64,000 nucleotides of DNA from Ramlibacter algicola. Its GTDB lineage: Bacteria > Pseudomonadota > Gammaproteobacteria > Burkholderiales > Burkholderiaceae_C. The notes beneath the pieces are model-generated. The model saw only the letters and a list, made by a program, of their open reading frames with translations. It did not search any database and had not been told where the DNA came from. The stretch spans positions 2,170,001-2,234,000 of the forward strand of contig NZ_JAEDAO010000001.1 in assembly GCF_016641735.1 (NCBI RefSeq), written 5' to 3'. The position numbers and the translations under genes were made by a program. Below are positions 48,088 through 59,335 of this stretch, piece by piece (the first letter of the stretch is position 1; the number at the start of each line of letters is the position of its first letter).

Positions 48088-49695
48088 ATGTACGCGCCGT
48101 ATTTCGGGCTGTCGCAGGAGCCGTTCTCGATCGCTCCGGACCCGCGCTACCTGTTCATGAGCGAGCGCCACCGCGAGGCGCTCGCGCACCTGCTGTACGG
48201 GCTGGGCGGGGGTGGCGGCTTCGTGCTGCTCACGGGCGAGATCGGCACCGGCAAGACCACCGTGTGCCGCTGCTTCCTCGAGCAGGTGCCGCCCAACTGC
48301 AATGTCGCCTACATCTTCAATCCCAAGCTGTCGGTGCCCGAGTTGCTGCAGACGGTGTGCGAGGAGTTCCGCATCGCGCTGCCCGCGCACGAGGGCACGC
48401 GCAGCGTCAAGGAGTACGTCGACGCGCTGAACGCCTTTCTGCTGCAGGCGCACGCGGCCGGGCGCAACAGCGTGCTGATCATCGACGAGGCGCAGAACCT
48501 CTCGGAGGACGTGCTCGAGCAGCTGCGGCTGCTGACGAACCTGGAGACCAACGAGCGCAAGCTGCTGCAGATCATCCTGATCGGGCAGCCGGAGTTGCGC
48601 ACGATGCTCGCGCGCCCGGGCCTGGAGCAGCTGGCGCAGCGCGTCATCGCCCGCTACCACCTCGACGCGCTCGATGCGAAGGAGACGGTGCAGTACGTGC
48701 GGCACCGCCTGGAGGTCGCGGGCCTGTCGCGCGCGCTGCCGTTCCAGGCGCGGGCGCTGGACCGCATCCACCGCCGCAGCGGCGGCATCCCGCGCCGCAT
48801 CAACCTGCTGTGCGATCGCGCGCTGCTCGGCGCGTTTGCGCGCAGCGAACCTGCCGTGACCGCCGGCATCGTCGACCAGGCGGCGCGCGAAGTCTTTCCG
48901 CCCGTGGCGGCGCCGCGGGCAGCCGTGCGGCCTGCCTTGCTGCTGGCGCTGGGGCTGGTGGCCGGTGCGGGCGTGGCGTGGATGCTGCAGCAGCAAGGTG
49001 CGACCCAGGATGCCGCGCCGTCCGCTGCGCAACCCGTCGTTGCGGCGCCGCCTGCGGCGCACGCGGCCTCGGCTCCCGCGATCGTTGCGGCAGCGCCCGC
49101 GTCCGCACCTGCATCGGCCGTCAGCGCGCCGGCGACCCTGCTGCGCGACGAGCGCGAAGCCTGGCGCGAACTCGCGCGCGGCTGGAACGTCGACGCCGGC
49201 GAGACGGGGGATCCCTGCGCCGTGCTGGCCAGGCAATCGGTGCAGTGCTTCACCCGGCCGACGCCGCTCGCCCTGGTGCGGCAACTGGACCGGCCCGGCG
49301 TCATCACGCTCGATCGCGACCGCGGCACGCCGTCGTACGCGTTGCTCACCGCGGTGGGCGACAAGACGGCGACGATCGTGGCCGCGGGCACCACGCAGAC
49401 CGTGACGCTCGCCGCGCTGGCCGAGCGCTGGAGCGGCGACTGGGGCACGCTGTGGCGCGTGCCCCCCGGCTACGCAACCCGCGGCCGCGACGGCGCCGAG
49501 GTCGTGCGCTGGGCCGACGAGCAACTGGACGCGGCCGGGATGGGGCAGGGCGGCGGCGCGACGCTGCGCACGCGCCTGCGCAACTTCCAGCTCGCGCAAG
49601 GCCTGCCCGCCGATGGCGTGCTGGGCCCGATGACCGTCATGCAACTCAATCGAACCGCGCACGTGGACGAGCCGCGCTTGCGCCCGCTGCCCTGA
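48088..49695 (+). CDS. gspA: GspA/ExeA-like AAA ATPase with peptidoglycan-binding domain
   Basis: 535-residue inner-membrane ATPase that, with GspB, is thought to help insert the type II secretin through peptidoglycan. Seen: MYAPYFGLSQEPFSIAPDPRYLF, Walker A GEIGTGKTTV (about residue 51), Walker B VLIIDEAQNLSEDVLEQLRLL, a TM helix (about 272-292), an Ala/Pro linker, a C39-peptidase-like domain (about 350-460) whose catalytic His position appears to be Tyr (SYALL), and a C-terminal peptidoglycan-binding domain (FQLAQGLPADGVLGPMTVMQLN). The stop overlaps the gspB start (TGATG). No other gsp genes are in the window. Confidence 0.86.
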   Translation: MYAPYFGLSQEPFSIAPDPRYLFMSERHREALAHLLYGLGGGGGFVLLTGEIGTGKTTVCRCFLEQVPPNCNVAYIFNPKLSVPELLQTVCEEFRIALPAHEGTRSVKEYVDALNAFLLQAHAAGRNSVLIIDEAQNLSEDVLEQLRLLTNLETNERKLLQIILIGQPELRTMLARPGLEQLAQRVIARYHLDALDAKETVQYVRHRLEVAGLSRALPFQARALDRIHRRSGGIPRRINLLCDRALLGAFARSEPAVTAGIVDQAAREVFPPVAAPRAAVRPALLLALGLVAGAGVAWMLQQQGATQDAAPSAAQPVVAAPPAAHAASAPAIVAAAPASAPASAVSAPATLLRDEREAWRELARGWNVDAGETGDPCAVLARQSVQCFTRPTPLALVRQLDRPGVITLDRDRGTPSYALLTAVGDKTATIVAAGTTQTVTLAALAERWSGDWGTLWRVPPGYATRGRDGAEVVRWADEQLDAAGMGQGGGATLRTRLRNFQLAQGLPADGVLGPMTVMQLNRTAHVDEPRLRPLP

Positions 49696-50399
49696 TGTCC
49701 TACATCCTCGACGCCCTCCGCAAGGCCGACGCGCAACGCCAGCGCGAGCGGCCCGGCCTGCATGCGCATCCGGTGGCGGCGGACCCGTCGTCCGACGCCG
49801 GCCACTGGTCGAAGTCCCCGCTGGTCTGGGGTGTTGCGGGCGTGGTGGTCGCCGGGCTCGCGGCGCTGGCCTGGTGGCCGGCGCAAAGCCCGACGCAAGT
49901 GGCTGTCGCGCCCACGGCACCCGATGTCGCGCCAGCGCCGGTGACACCGCCGCCCGCCGCCGCCATCACCCCTGCGGCGCCGCCTGCGGCCGCCACCGCG
50001 ATCGAACCGCCACCGCCACCGGCGCGAGCCGTGCAACCGCCTGCTCCTGCACCCGCGCCCGCGCCTGCACGTCGTCAGGCCGCCGAGCCTGCGCCGCCGA
50101 AGGCGGTGGCGCAGGCACCCGCGTCAGCGCCCCTGGCTGCGAAGCTCGCATCCGCGCCGGTTGCGGCGATGCCCGCGTCTGCAGCGTCGACCGCGGAAGG
50201 GCCGCCGCCCGCCGACGCGCCAAAGCTGTCGGTCACGGGCGGCGTGTACTCGGCGGACCCGGCGCAGCGCATGCTGATCGTCGGTGGCCAGGTCTTCAAC
50301 GAAGGCAGCCAGGTGGCGCCGGGGGTGGTGCTCGAGCAGGTGCGGCCGCACCAGGCCGTGCTGAGCTTCCGCGGACAGCGCTACACCGTCGCCTACTGA
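49695..50399 (+). CDS. gspB: GspB-like type II secretion accessory protein
   Basis: 234-residue bitopic inner-membrane protein: cytosolic MSYILDALRKADAQRQRERPGLH, one TM helix (about residues 43-61), a ~110-residue Ala/Pro-rich periplasmic linker, and a C-terminal T2SSB domain (VYSADPAQRMLIVGGQVFNEGS to QRYTVAY). MSYILDALRKA is a hallmark of GspB/ExeB. Coupled to gspA by a 1-bp overlap. The last 7 bp overlap the convergent DUF1444-like gene. Confidence 0.87.
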   Translation: MSYILDALRKADAQRQRERPGLHAHPVAADPSSDAGHWSKSPLVWGVAGVVVAGLAALAWWPAQSPTQVAVAPTAPDVAPAPVTPPPAAAITPAAPPAAATAIEPPPPPARAVQPPAPAPAPAPARRQAAEPAPPKAVAQAPASAPLAAKLASAPVAAMPASAASTAEGPPPADAPKLSVTGGVYSADPAQRMLIVGGQVFNEGSQVAPGVVLEQVRPHQAVLSFRGQRYTVAY

Positions 50400-51076
50400 A
50401 GCGGCAACACCGGCGCCTGGAAGATCGACCAGCGGTCGTCCCTGAACAGGTACAGCGCCGACGACACGCGGCTGCGGCGCGATGCCGCATAGATCGCCGT
50501 GGCGTTGAAGCGCAGCGCGGCGACGGCTTCGGCATCGGCTGCCGGCGCGTACAGCAGGCCGCCACGCTGCGGCACCGCGACGACGACGCCGCCCGGATGC
50601 TCGCGTTCCAGCCCGCGCCAGAACGTGCGGTCGAGGAAGTAGCTGCTGTTCAGGTCGTCCGCGCGGCCGATCACCTGCATCAGGCCGCCGGGCCACGCGG
50701 TGACCTTCGGCTCGCCGTACACCCGGCGGAGGTTCTCGACGGCGACCTGCACCGCCTGCTGCGGCTCGAGATGCAGCCGTTGCAGGTCCTCGGGCACCGC
50801 GCTCTGCAGCTCGGTCCGGCTGTCGAACACCAGCCGGATGTGCATGTCCCCGAGATAGCGGAACCAGCTCATCTCCACCTCGACCTCGCGTCCGTCGGGC
50901 AACTCGGCGACCAGGGTGCCGTACGGGCGCAGCGTCTCCTGCGGCTCGCTGCCGGCGTCGCTGCCGCGCAGGACGGCGAGCAGGTTGCCGGCGGTCGTGT
51001 CGAACACCGTGTCCGCCGCCAGCGCCTGCAGCGCGACGCAGGCACCGATCGCCACGAGGGCGGTACGCAATCGCAT
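50393..51076 (-). CDS. Exported DUF1444/UPF0354-like protein
   Basis: 227-residue protein with a signal peptide (MRLRTALVAIGACVALQALA, cleavage near ALAAD). The C-terminal half resembles the UPF0354/YtpQ family: AVQVAVENLRRVYGEP, LNSSYFLDRTFW, VVVAVPQRGGLLYAP and ATAIYAASRRS. The family is uncharacterised and mostly cytosolic, so secretion here is notable. Start ATG 51076 begins the signal; AAGGAGG is just upstream. Convergent with gspB. Confidence 0.68.
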   Translation of the reverse strand: MRLRTALVAIGACVALQALAADTVFDTTAGNLLAVLRGSDAGSEPQETLRPYGTLVAELPDGREVEVEMSWFRYLGDMHIRLVFDSRTELQSAVPEDLQRLHLEPQQAVQVAVENLRRVYGEPKVTAWPGGLMQVIGRADDLNSSYFLDRTFWRGLEREHPGGVVVAVPQRGGLLYAPAADAEAVAALRFNATAIYAASRRSRVSSALYLFRDDRWSIFQAPVLPLQ

Positions 51077-51271
51077 GGGGAACCTCCTTCTCCTCGACGC
51101 ATCCTGCACGCCGCGGACCGGCGCGGCAATGCGCGGATGCGTTCGCGTCGCGCGGCGGCCGCATCACTGCGACATGTAAACGGTTACGGAACTTGCTGGC
51201 TCAGCGATGCGTGTAAGCGAGCTCGTCCATAGCATCCGTGGCTCCACCACCAACACCGCTGAGGTATCGCG

Positions 51272-51796
51272 ATGGCACTGCAGTCCCCCTTCTTCAACAA
51301 CACCAAGCGCGACGACGTCCGCCCGAACACCCCCAACGGCGCCGCGCTGGCTGCCGCCGCCACCGCGCCGACCGCGCCCGCCGCCAACAGCCCGACCGCG
51401 ACGCAGGTTCAGGACGGTGAAGCCAAGCTGACCGTCGGCCCGAACATCAAGCTCAAGGGCGTCGAGATCACCGACTGCGACACGCTGGTGGTCGAAGGCT
51501 CGGTGGAAGCCACGATGGACTCGCGCATGATCCAGATCTCCGAGCGCGGCTCGTTCAAGGGCTCGGCCGAGATCGACGTCGCCGAGATCCGCGGCTCGTT
51601 CGAGGGCAACCTGACGGTGCGCCAGAAGCTGGTGATCTACGCGACCGGCAAGGTCACGGGCCGCATCCGCTACGGCAAGGTGGTGATCGAGGAGGGCGGC
51701 CAGCTGTCCGGCGAGATCGAGTTCGGCGCGACCGCGTCGACCTCGTCGTCCTCGCAAGGCTCGTCGCGTCCCGCGCCGGCCAAGCTCGTCGCCTGA
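51272..51796 (+). CDS. Bactofilin (polymer-forming cytoskeletal protein)
   Basis: 174-residue bactofilin. The beta-helix core spans about residues 55-150, with repeating short strands such as LKGVEITDCDTLVVEGSVEA, ISERGSFKGSAEIDVAEIRG and YGKVVIEEGGQLSGEIEF. Flanking tails are Ala/Pro- and Ser-rich and disordered. Bactofilins form nucleotide-free filaments tied to shape, stalks or wall enzymes. A monocistronic gene with a palindrome upstream (51175-51188); no wall enzyme is adjacent. Confidence 0.88.
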   Translation: MALQSPFFNNTKRDDVRPNTPNGAALAAAATAPTAPAANSPTATQVQDGEAKLTVGPNIKLKGVEITDCDTLVVEGSVEATMDSRMIQISERGSFKGSAEIDVAEIRGSFEGNLTVRQKLVIYATGKVTGRIRYGKVVIEEGGQLSGEIEFGATASTSSSSQGSSRPAPAKLVA

Positions 51797-51850
51797 GCGC
51801 GCGCTGCGCCCGGTGGGGGCGCAGGGGCGGCGATCCCGTAAAGTCGCCCC

Positions 51851-53563
51851 ATGACCCAAACCACCTCCCCGGATGGCCCGCAACTCGCGGGCCATTTGCT
51901 TGTCGAGTGCCTGGTCGCGCAGGGCGTCACGCATGCCTTCGGCGTCCCGGGCGAAAGCTACCTGGCCGTGCTCGACGGCCTGCACAAGTACCGCGACAGC
52001 ATCCGCTTCATCGTCAATCGCCAGGAGGGCGGCGCCGCGTTCATGGCCGAGGCCGCCGGCAAGCTCACCGGGCGCCCGGGCGTGTGCTTCGTCACGCGCG
52101 GCCCCGGTGCCACCAACGCGTCGATCGGCGTGCACACCGCCTTCCAGGACTCCACGCCGATGGTGCTCTTGGTAGGCGACGTGGCGTCGGACCAGCGCGA
52201 CCGCGAGGCCTTCCAGGAGGTCGACTACGGCAGCTTCTTCGGCCCGAGCACCAAGGGCATGGCCAAGCGCGTCGAGCGCATCGACGACCCGGACCGCATC
52301 CCCGAGTACGTGGCCCGCGCCTTCGCCACCGCGATGAACGGCCGGCCGGGGCCGGTGGTGCTGGTGCTGCCGGAGGACATGCTGGTGAAGACCACGGCGG
52401 CGCGCCCACTGCCGCGGGTGGAAGCGATCGAGGCGTGGAGCGATCCCGGATCGCTGCGCACTCTGCGCGAGATGCTGCTGGCCGCCAGGAAGCCGATCGT
52501 GATCGCGGGCGGCGGTGGCTGGACGCCCGAAGCGGCGCAGGCGCTGCAGCGCTTCGCGGAGCAGTGGAAGCTGCCGGTGGGCAACGCCTTCCGTTTCCAG
52601 GACACCTTCGACAACCACCACCCGCTGTACGCCGGTGACGTCGGCATCGGCATCAACCCGAAGCTGGCGGCCCGCATCCGCGAGTCGGACCTGATCCTTG
52701 CGCTGGGCCCGCGGCTGGGCGAGATGACGACCAGTGGTTACACCTTGCCCAAGCCGCCCAAGGCGCAGCAGAAGCTGGTGCACGTGCATGCCGACGCCGG
52801 CGAATTGAACCGCGTGTACCAGGCGGACCTGGCCATCTGCGCGACGATGAACGCTGCCGCGCGTTCGCTGGAGACCCTTGCGGCGCCGGCCGGCGTGCCG
52901 TGGCAGGCATGGGCGGAGGCGGTGCATGCGGACTACGAGGCCAACCTGGAGCCGCAGAAGTTGCCGGGCGACATCGACATGCCGGCGATCGTCGCCGTGC
53001 TGCAGAAGCGGCTGCCCAAGGATGCGGTGCTCACCAACGGCGCCGGCAACTTCGCCAGCTGGGTGCACCGGTTCTTCCGCCACCACGGGCTCGCCAAGGG
53101 CCACAAGACGCAGCTCGCGCCCACCAACGGCGCGATGGGCTACGGCGTGCCGGCGGGCATCGCGGCGAACCTGGTGAGCGGGCGCACGGCGTTCACCATC
53201 GCCGGCGACGGTGACTTCCTCATGACGGGGCAGGAGCTCGCGACCGCGGCGCAGTTCGGCGGCAAGAGCATCGTCGTCGTGCTGAACAACGGCATGTACG
53301 GGACCATCCGCATGCACCAGGAGCGCGACTATCCCGAGCACGTGCACGGCACGCAGCTGGCGAACCCCGACTTCGTCGGCCTCGCCAAGGCCTATGGCTA
53401 CGCCGGCGTGCGCATCACGCGCACGGAGCAGTTCGAGGGCGAGTTCGTCGCCGCGCTGGAGCGGCGCCAGGGCACGCTGATCGAGGTGATGCTGGACCCG
53501 GAGGTGATCACCACCCGTGGGACGCTGACGGCGATCCGGGAGAACGCGCTGAAGGCGCGCTGA
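51851..53563 (+). CDS. Acetolactate synthase-like ThDP-dependent enzyme
   Basis: 570-residue ThDP enzyme of the IlvB/oxalyl-CoA decarboxylase/benzoylformate decarboxylase group. Conserved Glu in NRQEGGAAFMAEAAG near residue 60, central FAD/ADP-like domain, and the ThDP motif GDGDFLMTGQELATAAQFGGKSIVVVLNN near residue 452. Annotated family-wide as acetolactate synthase large subunit or thiamine-pyrophosphate-binding protein; no small (IlvH-like) subunit is adjacent, so a role outside branched-chain synthesis is likely. A strong terminator follows. Confidence 0.85.
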   Translation: MTQTTSPDGPQLAGHLLVECLVAQGVTHAFGVPGESYLAVLDGLHKYRDSIRFIVNRQEGGAAFMAEAAGKLTGRPGVCFVTRGPGATNASIGVHTAFQDSTPMVLLVGDVASDQRDREAFQEVDYGSFFGPSTKGMAKRVERIDDPDRIPEYVARAFATAMNGRPGPVVLVLPEDMLVKTTAARPLPRVEAIEAWSDPGSLRTLREMLLAARKPIVIAGGGGWTPEAAQALQRFAEQWKLPVGNAFRFQDTFDNHHPLYAGDVGIGINPKLAARIRESDLILALGPRLGEMTTSGYTLPKPPKAQQKLVHVHADAGELNRVYQADLAICATMNAAARSLETLAAPAGVPWQAWAEAVHADYEANLEPQKLPGDIDMPAIVAVLQKRLPKDAVLTNGAGNFASWVHRFFRHHGLAKGHKTQLAPTNGAMGYGVPAGIAANLVSGRTAFTIAGDGDFLMTGQELATAAQFGGKSIVVVLNNGMYGTIRMHQERDYPEHVHGTQLANPDFVGLAKAYGYAGVRITRTEQFEGEFVAALERRQGTLIEVMLDPEVITTRGTLTAIRENALKAR

Positions 53564-53586
53564 GGGGCGCGCGAAGCGCCAATGAA

Positions 53587-53612
53587 AAAAGGGCCGCGTC
53601 AGCGGCCCTTTT
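53587..53612. terminator. Bidirectional intrinsic terminator
   Basis: Perfect 11-bp stem AAAAGGGCCGC/GCGGCCCTTTT with loop GTCA, between the ThDP enzyme (plus) and the SWIB protein (minus). A and T runs at both ends allow it to stop transcripts from either side. Confidence 0.9.
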
Positions 53613-53631
53613 GCATTGCGCGAAGCGCGTC

Positions 53632-54093
53632 TTACTTGACGTGCTTGCCGATCAGGCCGGCCATCTCGAACATCGAGACTTGCGCCTTGCCGAAGATGTC
53701 CTTCAGCTTGGCGTCGGCGTTGACCATGCGCTTGTTGACGTTGTCCTGCAGCTTGTTCTTCTTGATGTAGGCCCACAGCTTGCTGACCACTTCGGTGCGG
53801 GGCAGCGGCTTGTCGCCCACCACGGCCGCCAGTTGCGGGCTGGGGGTCAGCGCCTTCATGAACGCCGCGTTCGGGGTGCGCTTCTTCGCCGGGGCCTTGG
53901 CCTTCTTCGCCGGGGCGGCCTTCTTCGCAGCGGCCTTCTTCGCCGGAGCGGCCTTCTTCGCAACAGCCTTCTTCGCCGGAGCGGCCTTCTTCGCAGGAGC
54001 CTTCTTCGCTGCCGCCTTCTTGGCCGGAGCCTTCTTCGCCGGAGCCTTCTTGGCAGCCGTTTTCTTCGCTGCCGCTTTTTTCGCAGTTGCCAT
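53632..54093 (-). CDS. Histone H1-like SWIB domain protein
   Basis: 153-residue DNA-binding protein. Residues 1-75 are a Lys/Ala/Pro repeat tail (units like KKAAPAKKAAAKKA), similar to eukaryotic H1 tails and bacterial HctB/BpH1-type proteins. Residues ~78-153 are a SWIB/MDM2 domain (SPQLAAVVGDKPLPRTEVVSKL, then AYIKKNKLQD and DAKLKDIFG). Start ATG 54093 (MATAKKAAAKK); the frame is open upstream, but only the Met at 54093 suits the family. Probably a nucleoid protein. The repeat codons are easily slipped or recombined. Confidence 0.88.
   Translation of the reverse strand: MATAKKAAAKKTAAKKAPAKKAPAKKAAAKKAPAKKAAPAKKAVAKKAAPAKKAAAKKAAPAKKAKAPAKKRTPNAAFMKALTPSPQLAAVVGDKPLPRTEVVSKLWAYIKKNKLQDNVNKRMVNADAKLKDIFGKAQVSMFEMAGLIGKHVK
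53880..54088. repeat. Short tandem coding repeats of the Lys/Ala tail
   Basis: Imperfect direct repeats on the plus strand built around GCCTTCTTCGCCGGAGC and GCCTTCTTCGCAG, encoding the KKAAPAKKA-type tail of the SWIB protein. Copy number could vary between strains. Confidence 0.75.
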
Positions 54094-54339
54094 GACTTGA
54101 TTTCCTTCTAGAAGTTGAGCGATCACCAATGGAGAACTGCGCCACTGGCACCGCGGATGCTAAGGGAGAAAAACCGCGCTTCCAAGGGGAAATCGGGTTT
54201 TTTCACTGGGGCGTGTTGCTTTTTTTCAAGGCGTTCCCAGAGGGAAAACGCCTGTTCGCTCGCCTGGGGTGACCCTTCGCGCTGCCCTCGATCCCCGGGG
54301 AGCGGCTCGTCGCGGCGGCGCCGAGCGCTCCGCTGGCGC

Positions 54340-55230
54340 TCAGGGAGAGCGTCTCGACGGCAGCGTCGCCAGCAGGACGCCCGCCAGCGCAAGGGCGAAA
54401 GCGGCCGCTTGCGCAGGCCCGAACGGCTCGCCCAGCACCAGCACGCCGACGGCGGTCGCCGCCACCGGCAGCATCGCCGTGAAGACGCCTCCGAGAGCGG
54501 CGGGAACGTGGCGCAACCCCGTCATCCACAGCCACACGGTCCAGACGCTGGCAGCCAGCCCGTAGAACAGCAGCAGCAGCCAGGTCGGGCCGGGCACGGC
54601 GGCGAAGTCGAAGCCCCAGGCCTGCCACAGGCCCAGGGGCGTCATCAGCGCGAGTCCCCACAGGTTGACCAAGGCGGTGATGCGACGCGCACCGAGTGCG
54701 CCGGTGAGCTTCTTGCCGATGACGGCATACGCCGCTTCGCACAGCACCGCGCCGAACACGAGCAGGTTGCCCAGCAGGGCCTGGCGTGCCGGCATGTCGC
54801 CCGGGCGCGTGGCGGCGAGCAGCGCCATGCCGGCGGCAGCGCACGCGACGGCGACCCAGACCCGCGGTGCGATGCGCTCGCGCAGGAATGCCCAGCTGAG
54901 CACGGCGACCACCGCGGGGATCGAAGCCATGATCACGCCCGCCGAGACGGCGCTGGTCATGCTGACGCCGAACAGCATGCAGATCGAGAACAGGAAGTTG
55001 CCCAGGAGCGACTCGAGGAACAGCAACCGGCGGGTCGACGCGGACAACGGTGCCTCGCCTGGCGGGGGCCGCAGCCAATGCAGCGTCGCGACGCCGCCGA
55101 TGCCGAAGCGCAGCCACGCCAGCAGGAACACGGGCAGCACCGCCACCAGCGGCTTGGACAGCGCGACGTAGGTGCCCACGAGCGACATGCTCAGGGCGAG
55201 GCTGCAGCAGGCGAGGAAGCGGGGATTCAA
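54340..55230 (-). CDS. EamA/DMT-family transporter
   Basis: 296-residue inner-membrane exporter of the drug/metabolite superfamily with ten helices in two EamA repeats (the first from SLALSMSLVGTYVALSKPLV, the second from LLGNLLVFGAVLCEAAYAVIG). Start uncertain: TTG 55230 (MNPRFLACCSLAL) keeps TM1 whole; ATG 55389 would add a non-hydrophobic tail lying in the aceA control region, and ATG 55188 would cut TM1. Substrate unknown. Divergent from aceA. Confidence 0.8.
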   Translation of the reverse strand: MNPRFLACCSLALSMSLVGTYVALSKPLVAVLPVFLLAWLRFGIGGVATLHWLRPPPGEAPLSASTRRLLFLESLLGNFLFSICMLFGVSMTSAVSAGVIMASIPAVVAVLSWAFLRERIAPRVWVAVACAAAGMALLAATRPGDMPARQALLGNLLVFGAVLCEAAYAVIGKKLTGALGARRITALVNLWGLALMTPLGLWQAWGFDFAAVPGPTWLLLLFYGLAASVWTVWLWMTGLRHVPAALGGVFTAMLPVAATAVGVLVLGEPFGPAQAAAFALALAGVLLATLPSRRSP

Positions 55231-55340
55231 ACCACGGGCGGGATCGGCGGGCGCATCTTGCCCCAGCAAGCGTCCGCCTTCCACGTTCGTGCATCGGCGT
55301 TTCGCGATCCGAAATGGGGCGATGGTGCATTGCCGCAAAT

Positions 55341-55461
55341 TTTCTCGATATGAGAAATTGTTTCCTGCATCGTGGAATCTGGCGCGCAAGTCTTTGTCCT
55401 GCCCAAGAAATATTTATATCTTCTATAAGACACAAGAGCCTCCGCAGGTCTTCTAGAAGAC
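55341..55461 (+). promoter_or_regulatory. aceA control region with two identical operators
   Basis: ATCTTCTATAAGAC at 55418-55431 and GTCTTCTAGAAGAC at 55448-55461 are two copies of one 14-bp palindrome, 30 bp apart (three helical turns); the second is perfect. A third, different inverted repeat TTTCTC-GATAT-GAGAAA lies at 55341-55357. The stretch is much more AT-rich than its surroundings. Likely operators of the glyoxylate-shunt regulator(s); the second copy is 67 bp before the start codon. Confidence 0.65.
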
Positions 55462-55528
55462 TTAGAGTTGATGCCAACAGGGAGCCACGGCCCCCGGCCA
55501 CTTTCGACATCGACCAAGGAGCTTGCAC

Positions 55529-56854
<1,326 letters not shown>

Positions 56855-56945
56855 CGCCTCGTGCCACTCGCAACGCCCGGCGCCGCCGGGCGTTGTCGTT
56901 TGCGGGGTGCGCGGCTAGAGTGGCGCCACCATCCAGGAGGGCACC

Positions 56946-57140
56946 ATGGCCGTGGACCACGACAAGACCGGCAAGTTCGACGTCAACCAGCTCAGGCAGG
57001 CCCGGTGCCCCGATTGCAGCGGCAGCGGGGAGCTGCGCATCGAGAGCGAGAACATCACCGAGGACTTCGAGGTCGAGAAGCAGCTGGTGATCACGCCCTG
57101 CACGCGCTGCGGCGGGTCCGGCTACGTGGCCGCGGGGTAG
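56946..57140 (+). CDS. Small DnaJ-type zinc-ribbon protein
   Basis: 64-residue protein MAVDHDKTGKFDVNQLRQ with two CXXC motifs in DnaJ-like context: CPDCSGSGEL (about residues 21-30) and CTRCGGSGYV (about 52-61). The pair can bind one zinc as a rubredoxin-like knuckle set. No other domain. GGAGG lies just before the ATG. Its partner and role are unknown; similar tiny proteins are scattered in Burkholderiales. Confidence 0.75.
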   Translation: MAVDHDKTGKFDVNQLRQARCPDCSGSGELRIESENITEDFEVEKQLVITPCTRCGGSGYVAAG

Positions 57141-57188
57141 AATTGGGGCTCGATTCGATCCACAAGGGCGAGAAAGGCAGCTTCGGTT

Positions 57189-57230
57189 ATGACACCGCGA
57201 ACTACCCCGGAAGGAACCACGGCCCGCTAA
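57189..57230 (+). CDS. Threonine-rich leader peptide of thrS
   Basis: A 13-codon mini-ORF, MTPRTTPEGTTAR followed by TAA, in the leader of thrS. Five of 13 codons are Thr. Ribosome stalling here when threonyl-tRNA is low would favour the antiterminator seen downstream. Only a weak purine-rich site (AGAAAGG, about 57171-57177) precedes the ATG. Too short for normal gene prediction. Confidence 0.65.
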   Translation: MTPRTTPEGTTAR

Positions 57231-57240
57231 CGGCCGGGTA

Positions 57241-57301
57241 GTCGCGCGCACCCACCGGAGATCCAGTTGGAGCAAAGAGCGCGGCTACGGGCCGCGCTTT
57301 T
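57241..57301 (+). terminator. thrS leader attenuator
   Basis: AGCGCGGC (57278-57285) and GCCGCGCT (57291-57298) form an 8-bp stem with loop TACGG, followed by T residues: an intrinsic terminator 30 bp before thrS. GTCGCGC at 57241-57247 can instead pair with GCGCGGC (57279-57285), six Watson-Crick pairs and one G-U, forming an antiterminator. A third, 5-bp hairpin (57220-57224/57232-57236) overlaps the leader-peptide stop. Confidence 0.7.
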
Positions 57302-57331
57302 CGTTTGTCCTGCTCGCTGGAGCTTTCCCGA

Positions 57332-59239
<1,908 letters not shown>

Positions 59240-59335
59240 TCTCCCTCCCGAGGAAGTTCGCCCTTGCCGCGTGCGCCTTGCAGCGGCGTGTGGGTGGCCC
59301 GCAAGGGCCGCCGTGATTGATGAAGGATTTGGACC

